A DNA stretch of 64,000 nt. It comes from Thalassoglobus polymorphus (GTDB lineage: Bacteria; Planctomycetota; Planctomycetia; Planctomycetales; Planctomycetaceae). The notes beneath the pieces are model-generated. The model was not told the origin of the DNA, made no database searches, and saw only the letters and a program-made list of their open reading frames with translations. A program made the position numbers and the translations under genes. Location of the stretch: positions 2,483,500 through 2,547,499 of the forward strand of contig NZ_CP036267.1 of NCBI RefSeq assembly GCF_007744255.1, written 5' to 3'. Each line of letters begins with the position of its first letter. Position 1 is the first letter of the stretch. Of this stretch, positions 49,060 to 58,521 are shown piece after piece.

Positions 49060-50058
49060 ATGCGACAGTTCTTTGTGATTTCTGGTCTTCTGGTAGGCAT
49101 CCTCGTGATGGGGACTGTTGGGATTTATTCGCTGACTGGTGAAGACGTCTCTTGGTTGGAGTCAGCTTACCTGGCGGTCATCACACTTACGACAGTTGGT
49201 TCACGAGACGTTCCGCATTCCCCACAGGGGATGATTTTTATCATGGTCTATTTGATCAGCGGGATTAGCGTTTTCACTTATTGTGTTTTTCAAATGGGCC
49301 AGTTAATCGTCAATGCTGACTTTCGAGAGATGTGGGAGAAGCGTCGCATGGATCGTGAATTGAACAAGTTGAATCAGCATTTCATCGTGTGTGGTTTGGG
49401 GCGTATGGGAAACTCAATCTGCGAGCACCTCGACGCTAAGAACCAACCTTTTGTTGTGATAGACAGCAGCGAAGAAGTCATCTCGAATGTATGTAAAGAG
49501 CGGAAATGGCTTGGTGTTCATGGTGATGCCACCGATGACGAAGTTTTGACCCAGGCTGGAGTCGAAAGGGCGCAGTCCATCGCAACTGTGTTGGCCACCG
49601 ATGCGGACAACGTGTATGTCGTTCTTTCGGCGCGTCTGCTGTCGAGTTCAATACAGATTGTGGCACGCGCGAGCGACACGCGTGCCGTTCAAAAACTTCA
49701 GCGTGCAGGAGCGACTCGGGTCATCAGTCCATTTAGCAGTGGTGCAAAAAAAATGGCGAGGCTGATGTTGAGTCCGAGTGTGGAAGACTTTTTGGAGATT
49801 ACTGACGAAAATGGAAGTGATCTCGAATTGGCGGAAATCCAGATTCGAAATAATAACGATTACGTCGGCAAGTCGCTTGCAAAGACAGACCTTCGAAAGC
49901 AGGGGATTATGGTCATCGGAATTCGCCGAACCGATGGCGAACATGTCATCGCACCCGAAGGTTCTGTTTGCATCGAATCTGGAGACAGCCTCTTCGCTTT
50001 TGGAAGTCCGACAGCAGTCAATGCGCTCGCGGGAAAATGTACGTCAGGGAAATGCTGA
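49060..50058 (+). CDS. Potassium channel, 2TM with RCK (TrkA) domain
   Basis: A 332-aa protein. Two membrane segments (residues about 5-25 and 60-85) flank a pore helix and filter reading ITLTTVGSRDV (41-51), where typical K+ channels have TVGYGD. The cytoplasmic RCK domain follows: TrkA-N with FIVCGLGRMGNSICEHL (GxGxxG, NAD-type binding, about 108-225) and TrkA-C (about 240-325). Channels of this type control K+ flux in response to ligands. The altered filter may change selectivity or gating; that is inference. Start ATG 49060 gives the first membrane helix directly. Confidence 0.88.
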   Translation: MRQFFVISGLLVGILVMGTVGIYSLTGEDVSWLESAYLAVITLTTVGSRDVPHSPQGMIFIMVYLISGISVFTYCVFQMGQLIVNADFREMWEKRRMDRELNKLNQHFIVCGLGRMGNSICEHLDAKNQPFVVIDSSEEVISNVCKERKWLGVHGDATDDEVLTQAGVERAQSIATVLATDADNVYVVLSARLLSSSIQIVARASDTRAVQKLQRAGATRVISPFSSGAKKMARLMLSPSVEDFLEITDENGSDLELAEIQIRNNNDYVGKSLAKTDLRKQGIMVIGIRRTDGEHVIAPEGSVCIESGDSLFAFGSPTAVNALAGKCTSGKC

Positions 50059-50066
50059 CAAAGTCA

Positions 50067-50417
50067 TTATTGAACGCTTGGCAATATCGCAAAAAGATGT
50101 GCAATCGCTACGAGGAACTCTGCTGCTCCGCCGATGACTCTGACTTTGAGATCGATGGCTGTATTGAATAGCTGGGACAGCATGAGAATTGGACACCCCC
50201 AGAAGATGATCAATATTATTATCCCAACGATAGGAGAGCCCGCTTCGAAAGTCATTGAGGCAATCCACTTGGAGATCGTGGGGGAAATAAACAGTCCACG
50301 ATCTGCCAGGCTTAAGCAAGCGGTCAACGCGACACCTGCAAGATGTGTGTAAACAATCCAGCGGATTTGAATCGGACTGTTGCTGCGGTCATAGAACTCG
50401 AAAGGTTCAATGGGCAT
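50067..50417 (-). CDS. Small hypothetical membrane protein
   Basis: A 116-aa protein with about three hydrophobic segments (IVYTHLAGVALTACLSLA, GSPIVGIIILIIFWGCPILML, AAEFLVAIAHLFAIL). No known family. It is convergent with the potassium channel gene, with stops 8 nt apart, and lies 64 nt downstream of the sulfatase on the same strand. Confidence 0.55.
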   Translation of the reverse strand: MPIEPFEFYDRSNSPIQIRWIVYTHLAGVALTACLSLADRGLFISPTISKWIASMTFEAGSPIVGIIILIIFWGCPILMLSQLFNTAIDLKVRVIGGAAEFLVAIAHLFAILPSVQ

Positions 50418-50481
50418 CGGACTGGTGCCAATACTTAGTTGGCAATTTTAAGTCTCCGGAAAAACCTGCGTTCGAAAAGTT

Positions 50482-52050
50482 CTACTCCCGCAATGGTTGT
50501 TGGGATTTCACTTTTCTTCCGGATTTTCTTCCGGTTGGTCGGTCTGGGGTGTAGTCTGGATTTGGTTTTGGCTTTTGGGCGTCGACCTTCTTTCGCCAAG
50601 TTTCTAATTCGTTGTGCAATTGCTTGGCGATCTCAGGGTTTTCACTCGTGAGATTGTGATCTTCGTGAATATCATTCTGGAGGTTGTAGAGTTCACTGGG
50701 ACGTTCATCGAAAAACTCGATCAGTTTCCAATCTCCAGAGCGAACGGCGCTGTAGGGGATTGCTCCCATCATGTGGTAATGGGGGTAGTGCCAGTACAGG
50801 TTTCGCTTCGCGAGTGAGTTGTTCTTTTGAGTCAGTATTGGGACAAGCGAAACTCCATCGAGGAGAGGCTTAAGTTGTGCTGGAACTTCTACGTTTGTGG
50901 CTTCAAGAATTGTTGGAAGAACATCCATTGAGATGATTGGTTCACTTGAGATTTGGTTGGGCTTTGTTTTTTCAGGCCAACTCACGAAAGCGGGAACTCG
51001 GACGCCCCCTTCATAAATAGAACCTTTGCCTTGTCTCAAAGGCAAGTTTGATGTGACTGGCGGACGTCCTTTTGCTCCTGTGAGTCCCCCGTTATCGGAT
51101 GTGAAAATGATCAAGGTATTCTTGTCAACTCCTTGGTCTCGGAGAGTTTTTACGAGTCGGCCGACCGAGTCATCAACAGAGTGGACCATGCCAGCGTACA
51201 CAGGATTAGTATGCCTTTGGTCCTTGGGATGGTCCGCGGGATGGTCTTTAAGTTTCGCTTTGTAGTGTTCGATCAGTTCCGGTTTGGCTTGCAAAGGAGT
51301 GTGGACGTTATAGTAGGCGAAGTACAGAAAAAATGGGCTTCCCTTCGCAGTTGACTGCTCGATGAACTTCACAGCTTCGTCAGTCAACTGGTCGGTGAGA
51401 TAAGTTCCTTCCGGATAGTTTTCTTTTGAGTCGGGAAGTGTGGCGAACAGGTTGTTCTGCTTGCGGGCGTCGCCTTTGCCTCTTCCGTATGGCCAGAAGT
51501 AACTTCGAGGAGCCCCTGCTTCGTTGCCGCCGATGTTGACGTCGAACCCTTGCGACTGTGGATAGAATTCCGGGAAGTTTCCGTCGGAGTTCACGTCATT
51601 GGTCACGATTCGTGGAGTGAGATGCCACTTGCCGACATGGGCAGTTCGATATCCATGATCTTTGAGGATTTCGGCAATCGTGAGATGTCGATGTTCGAGC
51701 TTCTGTGTCCAGTCTGGAATCTGTTGAGGTAGGTTCTCCAGTCTATGTCCCGGAATGAAATCGGTCACATTGACTCGGGCGGGAGACTGTCCTGTCAAGA
51801 TTGCAACTCGAGTTGGAGAGCAGACAGTGCAGGCTGCATAGGCATTTGTGAATCGCATTCCAGTAGCAGCCAGCCGATCGATATTCGGCGTTTCGTAAAG
51901 ATCACTGCCGCAGTATCCCAAGTCAGTCCAGCCCATGTCATCGACCAGCAGGACGATCACGTTGAGCTTCTCGGCACTCTGGACAGGTTGCACAAAGAGA
52001 AAGGAAGCGAATGAAATCAGGATGAGACCGAAGATGTGGTGACCGAACAT
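50482..52050 (-). CDS. Exported sulfatase with CSPTR active-site motif
   Basis: A 522-aa type I sulfatase with signal peptide (MFGHHIFGLILISFASFLFV). NVIVLLVDDMGWTDLGYCGSD carries metal-binding Asp37/Asp38, and CSPTRVAILTGQSPAR holds Cys77, the formylglycine precursor in a near-canonical CxPTR form. GYRTAHVGKWHL, SPFFLYFAYYNVHTPLQA, and LIIFTSDNGG complete the pattern. The C-terminus (DWKLIEFFDERPSELYNL) is typical of arylsulfatase A-like members. It should desulfate glycans in the periplasm or outside. Start ATG 52050 was chosen over TTG 52083. Confidence 0.93.
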   Translation of the reverse strand: MFGHHIFGLILISFASFLFVQPVQSAEKLNVIVLLVDDMGWTDLGYCGSDLYETPNIDRLAATGMRFTNAYAACTVCSPTRVAILTGQSPARVNVTDFIPGHRLENLPQQIPDWTQKLEHRHLTIAEILKDHGYRTAHVGKWHLTPRIVTNDVNSDGNFPEFYPQSQGFDVNIGGNEAGAPRSYFWPYGRGKGDARKQNNLFATLPDSKENYPEGTYLTDQLTDEAVKFIEQSTAKGSPFFLYFAYYNVHTPLQAKPELIEHYKAKLKDHPADHPKDQRHTNPVYAGMVHSVDDSVGRLVKTLRDQGVDKNTLIIFTSDNGGLTGAKGRPPVTSNLPLRQGKGSIYEGGVRVPAFVSWPEKTKPNQISSEPIISMDVLPTILEATNVEVPAQLKPLLDGVSLVPILTQKNNSLAKRNLYWHYPHYHMMGAIPYSAVRSGDWKLIEFFDERPSELYNLQNDIHEDHNLTSENPEIAKQLHNELETWRKKVDAQKPKPNPDYTPDRPTGRKSGRKVKSQQPLRE

Positions 52051-52139
52051 TGTAAGCTTTCGAAGAGACAGTGTTGGTTTCAAGTTGTTCGCTGCAAGAT
52101 CCTGATTTCAAGGCTATGGCTGAAAAGGGAAGTTGAGAG

Positions 52140-53384
52140 TCAGTCAGTCTGGATGAGCTGCATCCAGTTTTCATCATGTTGATCGATTCGTATAATCCCG
52201 TCGGTGTTGTACAAGTGGTTGTACTTAACTCCCGTTCCGGTATTGAACAGAACAATCCGCTCATCGCTCTTGAGCCAGCCCTGGTCGAGAAGTTTTTCGG
52301 CAGCTTTCCAAACGGCTCCTCCTTCTGGACAGGCTGCGATCCCTTGCCATCGACAGACTTCCTCAGCCCCAATCATCAGCTCTTCATCGGTGACGGAAAT
52401 TGCAGTCCCCTGACTTTCGCGAAGTGCGTCGAGCATCAGGAAATCACCCACAGCGATCGGGACTCGCAACCCCGATGCACATGTCTGAGCATTGGGAAAT
52501 AATGGAGCGTGATCTTCATTCTCATGAAATGCTTTTACAATTGGCGCACAGCCTTCAGCCTGAACTGCAACCATTCGAGGACGTTCACTGCCGATCCAGC
52601 CGAGTTGTTCCATCTCGTTGAATGCTTTCCACATTCCGATTAAGCCGGTTCCTCCACCAGTCGGGTAGAAGATGACATCAGGGAGTTGAAGTTCGTCAGT
52701 TTCAGCGACGTCAGCCATGTCGAAAGCGAGTTCGTACCCCATCGTTTTTTTGCCTTCGACACGAAACGGCTCTTTCAGAGTCGACAGGTCGAACCAGCCA
52801 TGTTCGTCGCAAGCCTGCCGACACAAGCGTCCGCAATCGCTGATCAATCCATTGACAAGGTAGACGTTTGCTCCTCCTAGTTTCGACTCAATGATATTCG
52901 CTGGGGGAGTATCTTCCGGGACGAAAATATGGCAGTCGAGCCCAGCTCGGGCAGCGTAGTAGGTGGCTGCACCAGCTGCGTTTCCGGCAGAGGGAAGTGC
53001 GATCGCTTTCACACCGAGCGCTTTGGCACGCGTGACTGCGGAAGACATTCCACGAGCTTTGAAGCTTCCGGTTGGGTTGAACGACTCGTCTTTGATGAAC
53101 AGATTCGAAAATTTTTCAAATGGTCCGAAAGGAGTTGTTTTGAGAAGTGGACATCCCCCCTCTCCTAGTGAGACAGCTTCGCTGGGGAAATCGACGGGCA
53201 TTACTTCCCAGAATTTCCACATCGATCGCAGCCGACGAGAACGTACGGCTTCGGGGGTGAAGGAATGGCGAATGGAATCGAGATCATACTCCGCCAGAAG
53301 CGGCTTTCCTGCCGAGCTTAAATTGTGGAGTTGATCGACGGGGTAATCTTCACCCGTTTTGGAACAGACAAGTTTCGTATGCAT
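52140..53384 (-). CDS. thrC: Threonine synthase
   Basis: A 414-aa PLP enzyme making threonine from O-phosphohomoserine, the last step of the pathway, in the cytoplasm. Seen: CSKTG near the N-terminus, SLGEGGCPLL, the PLP lysine in NPTGSFKARGMSSAV (Lys109), PSAGNAAGAATYYAARAG, the phosphate-binding YPTGGGTGLIGMW, and a C-terminal NTGTGVKY. Length suits the shorter bacterial/archaeal class. The frame can start at ATG 53480, adding 32 residues without similarity; ATG 53384 was preferred, but no strong ribosome site separates the two. No other thr gene is adjacent. Confidence 0.9.
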   Translation of the reverse strand: MHTKLVCSKTGEDYPVDQLHNLSSAGKPLLAEYDLDSIRHSFTPEAVRSRRLRSMWKFWEVMPVDFPSEAVSLGEGGCPLLKTTPFGPFEKFSNLFIKDESFNPTGSFKARGMSSAVTRAKALGVKAIALPSAGNAAGAATYYAARAGLDCHIFVPEDTPPANIIESKLGGANVYLVNGLISDCGRLCRQACDEHGWFDLSTLKEPFRVEGKKTMGYELAFDMADVAETDELQLPDVIFYPTGGGTGLIGMWKAFNEMEQLGWIGSERPRMVAVQAEGCAPIVKAFHENEDHAPLFPNAQTCASGLRVPIAVGDFLMLDALRESQGTAISVTDEELMIGAEEVCRWQGIAACPEGGAVWKAAEKLLDQGWLKSDERIVLFNTGTGVKYNHLYNTDGIIRIDQHDENWMQLIQTD

Positions 53385-53579
53385 TGCAGGCCATTCGTCA
53401 ATGATTTTGAAAGAAATTTCAGGTCTATCGCATCTTCGGAAATCGTGGTAGCGAGCACTCTCGTCAAATTCAATGTTCATTCTGAGAGAGCAGTTTCATC
53501 GCGGAAATTGAAATACAAAGATGGTGTAGTTTGAAGGATTTAGTAGTGACGAGCAATCTGGTCCAGGTTTATCTGAAGC

Positions 53580-54194
53580 TTATTTCAGCTTCTTCTGTTG
53601 AGAGATTGGGATGAGTTTTCGCGGCATCGTGACGATTCGTGGAGCGATGGGATCGGGGATCACAAGATCAGTGTCGCTCAGCATGTCCTGAATCCGAATG
53701 GGCACCGAAACGGGATTTAATTCCGCGGGTGAGACCTCTTCTTTTACTGCGGCGGGCAATTGGCTGTAACGCTTTACTTCCGATTGAAAGACGTAATCGG
53801 AAAGTTCACTCAGTCGTTTCAACGACTCCAGAGCTTCCGGGATATGCTCAGCTTCGGAAGCAATCTCTTTTCTTAAGATTTGCAATTGATGGACCGTCGC
53901 TCGGGCACGGGCAAGTTCTTCGTGCTGAGATTTCAGATTTTCGAGGAGAGAGTTCGTCTGACGGATTGTGCTGCGTGACTTCGCAATTTTTTGAAGAGTC
54001 GTATCAATGCCGTGCAGTTCGGACTCAAGCTGACCAACTCGGTCGACAAGTGGTCGAACGACCAGAAGATGCATAGATAAGACGGACATCAATATTCCAA
54101 CAATGCGTATTGGTCCGCTGATTTTTTCGAGAAGTGTCCACAATCGATTCTTGAGCGAGAGTCGATTGATTTGTCCACGAAACAATTTCACCAA
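53580..54194 (-). CDS. Membrane-anchored coiled-coil protein, 204 aa
   Basis: Lineage-type hypothetical protein. One membrane segment (PIRIVGILMSVLSMHLLVV, about 27-45) is followed by a long coiled coil (about 50-135; DRVGQLESELHGIDTTLQKIA ... SLLENLKSQHEELARARA) and a Pro-rich tail. No known family. It lies upstream of thrC on the same strand and is divergent from another coiled-coil gene at 54618. Possibly a scaffold in the envelope; function unknown. Confidence 0.65.
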   Translation of the reverse strand: MVKLFRGQINRLSLKNRLWTLLEKISGPIRIVGILMSVLSMHLLVVRPLVDRVGQLESELHGIDTTLQKIAKSRSTIRQTNSLLENLKSQHEELARARATVHQLQILRKEIASEAEHIPEALESLKRLSELSDYVFQSEVKRYSQLPAAVKEEVSPAELNPVSVPIRIQDMLSDTDLVIPDPIAPRIVTMPRKLIPISQQKKLK

Positions 54195-54617
54195 GTTCTC
54201 CCCAAGTTATCAGAACGATGTGTGAGCCAATCTCGACGACACGTTCCTCCCTGAACCTCGTCGCCCGCAAAGTCTCTCTGTCTTTCCTGTATCGCCCAGA
54301 GTGTAATTCTTACTATTGTGAAACTGAGGAAGGTCTGACGATTCCTGAATGAGCGCCCGTGAAACTCCTGTATCAGGTGAAATTGTTGAGATCAGCTGGA
54401 GCGAGAAATTCGTGAAAATTAGCAATACCGGGCGTTCTGGTGACTGGTTGTGCCTCCTAAGTGCTCGCTGGTAAGGGTTTTACGATGTTTTACCGTGGCT
54501 TTGGAAATCTTTCAATAATTCGCTAAGAACGGCGCGTCATCAGCGAATAACCCCTTGAGCGATGAGATCTGCCATTCCGGTAGCCCTCACAAACCGAATT
54601 GATCGAGGAGATAAGAG
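54195..54617. promoter_or_regulatory. Divergent intergenic region between two coiled-coil genes
   Basis: 423 bases; no gene, repeat or hairpin recognised. It must hold promoters for both directions. GAGGAG near 54605 is the ribosome site of the gene at 54618. Confidence 0.4.
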
Positions 54618-55418
54618 ATGATTAAGAAAGCCGCATACGGGACATTAGCTGTGATGACCATCGGTGGGATGGTCTTTGGAACGGACGTCTTCAGTTACGC
54701 ACGAACTGGATTCCATTCCGCACAAAGCAAAATTCGCAGCGAGGTTCCTCTCGAATTTGAAATTGAACGTGCTCGCCAAGAAGTCGCACAACTTCTTCCT
54801 GAAGTCCGCAAGTCGATGCATGTCATTGCTGAAGAGCAAGTTGCGGTTGCGAATCTTCGAAAGTCGATTGAAAAGCGAGAGTTGGCTCTCGAAAATCAAG
54901 AAGAGGCGATCCTTTCACTGACTTCCGATCTGAAGTCGGGTGACTCCAATTTCGTCTACGCCGGACACGCTTACACTCAGCGTGAAGTTGAAAGAGACCT
55001 TTCGGAGCGGTTTAACCGATTCAAAACTGCTGACGAAACATTGAAGAGAGAACAGGAACTTTTGGCCGCGAAAGAGAAGGCTCTCACGACTCATCGCGAA
55101 ACCCTCGAAGGCATGCTCTCACAGCGGAAAAGCCTCGAGGTTGAGCTTGAGCGACTGGAAGCCCGACTCAAGACTATCAATGCTCGAAAACAGATCGCGA
55201 GTATCGAAGTTGACGATTCTCAGTTGAATCGAGTGAAGTCTCTCATTCAGACGATCGACAAGCGACTCGATGTTGAAGATGCAGTCCTGTCAGCGGATGG
55301 TGACTTCACAGGTCTGATTCCTGTTGAACAGGAAGTTCAGGTCGAAGATGAAAACATCGCAGATGCGGTGAATGAATACTTCGGTCGCAGTGGCGAGATT
55401 GAAGTGGTCAAGAAGTAA
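54618..55418 (+). CDS. Coiled-coil protein, 266 aa, one membrane segment
   Basis: Starts with a short hydrophobic stretch (AYGTLAVMTIGGMVFGTDVF) and continues as coiled coil from about residue 50 to 215 (ERARQEVAQLLPEVRKSMHV, ALENQEEAILSLTSDLKSG, LLAAKEKALTTHRETLEGML). The C-terminus (EYFGRSGEIEVVKK) is acidic. Reminiscent of PspA-type helical proteins in general shape only; no firm family. GAGGAG lies just before ATG 54618. It stands divergent from the coiled-coil gene 53580-54194. Confidence 0.75.
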   Translation: MIKKAAYGTLAVMTIGGMVFGTDVFSYARTGFHSAQSKIRSEVPLEFEIERARQEVAQLLPEVRKSMHVIAEEQVAVANLRKSIEKRELALENQEEAILSLTSDLKSGDSNFVYAGHAYTQREVERDLSERFNRFKTADETLKREQELLAAKEKALTTHRETLEGMLSQRKSLEVELERLEARLKTINARKQIASIEVDDSQLNRVKSLIQTIDKRLDVEDAVLSADGDFTGLIPVEQEVQVEDENIADAVNEYFGRSGEIEVVKK

Positions 55419-55722
55419 TATGAAGTGAGATTCGGTCTGCTCAAAGTCCGCTCGTCCTGGAAACGGTCTCCAAGTCCGGTGTGATTCAAACTCGCATCAG
55501 GCTTGAGAGCGAGTCCAAATGGCGAGCGGAATTTTCAGCATTCAGATGAGTTGAGAGGAAAGTTAGGAACCCCTCAGCCACAAACACTTTTTAAGAACAG
55601 ATCCTGAAAACTGAAGATGCTCTGGCAAACACTGAATAAGGTCGCCATCTCACAAATTTTCGGACTGGTTTTCATTCGTTCAATTATAAGTTGAGCTCTC
55701 CACTTCAAAGTGATTCAGCAAG
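55419..55722. other. Intergenic region with one family A repeat
   Basis: 304 bases between the coiled-coil gene and the FHA-like gene. Family A lies at 55592-55671. Two inverted segments TCCGCTCG (near 55450) and CGAGCGGA (near 55534) could form a long-range hairpin, but the loop is large. Confidence 0.5.
55592..55671 (+). repeat. Intergenic repeat family A
   Basis: Begins TAAGAACAGATCCTGAAAAC and ends TTTTCGGACTGGTTTT. Inner arms are degraded (GCTCTGGCAAACACTGAATAA). Confidence 0.7.
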
Positions 55723-56346
55723 ATGCCCATGAATCTTTCGCAACCTGTTTCAGCATGCAAACTCTGGATTGATGGAGTTGGATGTTGGATGTTGTGCCTG
55801 GAGGATCGAATCACGATCGGGAATCCGATACCTGTCGCGGGAGCTCCTAAAATTTCAGTCGTTGCAGATCTCAGGACCGAGCATGCAACAATCGAGTTCA
55901 ACGATTCAAGCTACTGGCTTACAGACGATAAAAGTGTCGCTTTCGAGGGAGACGAAAACTCCGGGCGGCGAAGTCTAAGTCATGGAACAATGATTTCCGT
56001 GGGGCAGAGTCTGGAAAACGAAGTTCAAATACGATTCGAGCAGCCCTCTTCACTCAGCTTGACTTCGACTTTGCAGATCGAAAGCGGTCATCGATTTGCG
56101 GATGGAGTTGATGGGGTGGTCTTGTTTCGAAAAACCTGTCTCCTTGGAGCGGGGAAGCAAAAACACATTCAATGCGGTGGCTGGTCGGAAGATGTCATCT
56201 TCTTTGAACGCGACAGCCAATTATTCTGCAAGTCTACAGAATCACTGATCACGCTGGACGGAGTTCCGAGTGAGCGGATCGTCAAAATTCACAATGGTGC
56301 TCACCTGGCGGGAGAGGATTGGTCAATGCGTGTTGAAGCGACCTGA
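55723..56346 (+). CDS. FHA-like protein
   Basis: A 207-aa protein that appears to contain two FHA-like beta domains, one at about 10-105 (RITIGNPI, ADLRTEHATIEF, SLSHGTMISVG) and one at about 125-205 (TCLLGAG, DVIFFERDSQLFCKS, VKIHNGAHLAG). The canonical GR.....SR.H pattern is imperfect, so phosphothreonine binding is unproven. The kinase gene follows 264 nt later in the same direction; FHA proteins often read kinase marks, which makes a functional link plausible. ATG 55729 is an alternative start. Confidence 0.6.
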   Translation: MPMNLSQPVSACKLWIDGVGCWMLCLEDRITIGNPIPVAGAPKISVVADLRTEHATIEFNDSSYWLTDDKSVAFEGDENSGRRSLSHGTMISVGQSLENEVQIRFEQPSSLSLTSTLQIESGHRFADGVDGVVLFRKTCLLGAGKQKHIQCGGWSEDVIFFERDSQLFCKSTESLITLDGVPSERIVKIHNGAHLAGEDWSMRVEAT

Positions 56347-56610
56347 GACAGCAATGCCTCGGGAGCAGGAAGATGACTTCAGATGTTGCGAGATTGAGGC
56401 GGTCGTCATCGGTTGAAATTGCAATTTCTCGATCAGGTTTTGTTAAAGTGAATTCATGAAAAGCTGGATCAAACAAGGAACTTGAGAAGAGATTGATCCG
56501 CTGAGCCTTTTTTTGCGTTAATAAGAATAGACCGGAAAAGATGACCATGTCGAAACAAAACGACCCCTGGTCATGACGAATGATTCCCCAACGGAATTGC
56601 GAGCCAGACA

Positions 56611-58377
56611 ATGAAATTCACCTTTACTCCAGAATCACGACCTCTTGAAGGCTTTACCATCAAGCGCGCGATTTATCGTGGAGGATTTGGTGAGGTCTAC
56701 TACGCAAAGTCAGATGCAGGACGCGAGGTTGCGCTGAAGCTCTTGCAGAACAACGCCGACATCGAACTTCGCGGAGTTCAGCAATGTTTGAACTTGTCTC
56801 ATCCAAATCTCGTCACCATTTTTGATGTTCGGCAGGATGGCGATGGGGACCACTGGATCGTGATGGAGTACGTTTCCGGTCTGACGCTCGATACCGTATT
56901 GAAAAACTCTCCCAACGGACTTCCGATGGAGACTGTCCGCAAATGGTTGCAGGGCATGACCGACGGGCTGTCGTATCTGCACAGCAGAGGTTTGGTTCAT
57001 CGAGACATGAAACCGGCGAACGTTTTCATGGAAAACGGTGTTGTCAAAATTGGTGATGTTGGACTTTCGAAATGTATTTCTCCCAGTCGTCACAGCGCTC
57101 AAACACAAAGTGTCGGAACAGTTCACTACATGGCACCTGAAGTGGCGAAAGGGAAATATGGCCGCGAAGTCGATGTCTATGCTATGGGCATTATTCTCTA
57201 TGAAATGCTGACAGGAGAGCTCCCCTTCGATGGTGAATCGACCGGAGAGATTTTGATGAAGCATCTCAGTGAAGAACCGGACCTTGAGAAGTTGCCGCCA
57301 CGACTCAAAGGGGTTGTTGCCAATGCGCTCATGAAAGATCCCAGCGAACGATACTCTAGCGTAGAAGCCCTAAATCGTGCTTTTGGACAAGCTGTGCTCG
57401 GGGTTTCATCTGAACCTGAAAAATCGACTCATCAGCCCGAACAGGCCGAACAGCTTAAAGCAACTTCTCAGTCTGTTTCTCCGAAGTCCTCTGCGCCGAA
57501 TGCAGGTCTATTTTTGATGAATACACTCGCTGGGGTGCTCAAAGGTGGACTCGCCGGACTCGTGATTGATTATCTTGTCGCATTGTTAGGAATTCGAGTT
57601 GTGAGTCCCGAACTGTTTGTTCTTTTGGGAGCCATTGCTGGAGTGCTTTGGCAAAGGAGAAGAATTCGCGCATCACAAACTGGTTCAAAAAGGGTTGTTC
57701 AAACGACACGTGTTCAAGCTCCCAGAAAATTTCCACAAGCAGCGTCGAGAAGTGCAGATGCATTTGGTTCACTGTTTGCGGCAGTTCCAATTTCGGCGTT
57801 ATTGATCGCTTGTCTGGCAGTTTTGAAGCCGACATTGCTCGGGACTTCTAGTCAGCTTGAAAGTCTTGACCTCGGTTTGCTGGGAATGTTTTTCACTGTG
57901 ACTGTCCTGGCAAGTTGGGTGATTCTTCTAGTCCCTTATTTTCGAAAAGAACTTCGAAAAGGCAAGAAGGTCAGTTCCGTGAACTTTGCTCTCGCAGGTG
58001 TTGTCATCGGAGTCGCAGCATATGGCGTCGAGAAATTTCTGATGGTGGAGCATCTTGGAAAGCCGTCTGAAGGAATGTTTACCCAATTGGGAGACCATTT
58101 CCTGGTGAATAACGGGATGCCTTCGATTTGTGGTTACATTGCCTTCTTTGCAGCATTTCTTGGATTTCGCAACTGGCAATTGATGACCTCTCCCTTCAGG
58201 GCGAAACGGTTCAGTGTCGGAGCCGTAATCGTCACTGTGTTTGTCGCGTGGTTGGCGACTGCGATATTCACATTCCCGAGTGAAATTGCTGTTGCCTGGG
58301 GAGTGATCATAGCTTGTGTCACACAACTTGCAGCCCCGTTAAGTGAACGTCCCTCGCGGCATCGAAGAGCACAATAG
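56611..58377 (+). CDS. Membrane-anchored Ser/Thr protein kinase
   Basis: A 588-aa protein. The kinase domain (about 15-265) has glycine loop YRGGFGEVYYA, Lys43 in ALKLL, catalytic loop HRDMKPANVF (about 130-139), and SVGTVHYMAPE. The metal-binding DFG motif reads DVG (KIGDVGLSK), a conservative change that keeps the Asp. A polar linker (about 270-300) leads to about seven membrane segments (for example FLMNTLAGVLKGGLAGLVIDY, ISALLIACLAVLK, AVIVTVFVAWLATAIF). Such kinases sense envelope state and phosphorylate cytoplasmic proteins. The preceding FHA-like gene is a possible reader and the next membrane-protein gene a possible partner. Confidence 0.88.
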   Translation: MKFTFTPESRPLEGFTIKRAIYRGGFGEVYYAKSDAGREVALKLLQNNADIELRGVQQCLNLSHPNLVTIFDVRQDGDGDHWIVMEYVSGLTLDTVLKNSPNGLPMETVRKWLQGMTDGLSYLHSRGLVHRDMKPANVFMENGVVKIGDVGLSKCISPSRHSAQTQSVGTVHYMAPEVAKGKYGREVDVYAMGIILYEMLTGELPFDGESTGEILMKHLSEEPDLEKLPPRLKGVVANALMKDPSERYSSVEALNRAFGQAVLGVSSEPEKSTHQPEQAEQLKATSQSVSPKSSAPNAGLFLMNTLAGVLKGGLAGLVIDYLVALLGIRVVSPELFVLLGAIAGVLWQRRRIRASQTGSKRVVQTTRVQAPRKFPQAASRSADAFGSLFAAVPISALLIACLAVLKPTLLGTSSQLESLDLGLLGMFFTVTVLASWVILLVPYFRKELRKGKKVSSVNFALAGVVIGVAAYGVEKFLMVEHLGKPSEGMFTQLGDHFLVNNGMPSICGYIAFFAAFLGFRNWQLMTSPFRAKRFSVGAVIVTVFVAWLATAIFTFPSEIAVAWGVIIACVTQLAAPLSERPSRHRRAQ

Positions 58378-58521
58378 GAACAGCACAATAGAATACCTGA
58401 TTCATGAGAACCTCCAAGAATTCTGTTCGCGTTGTCGTATTCACTTGAATTCGATGGCTTGTGCAGAGTTTGGTAAGAGCGAAGAAGTCATTTTGAGACG
58501 AGCAAAAAATAGGATTTGAAC

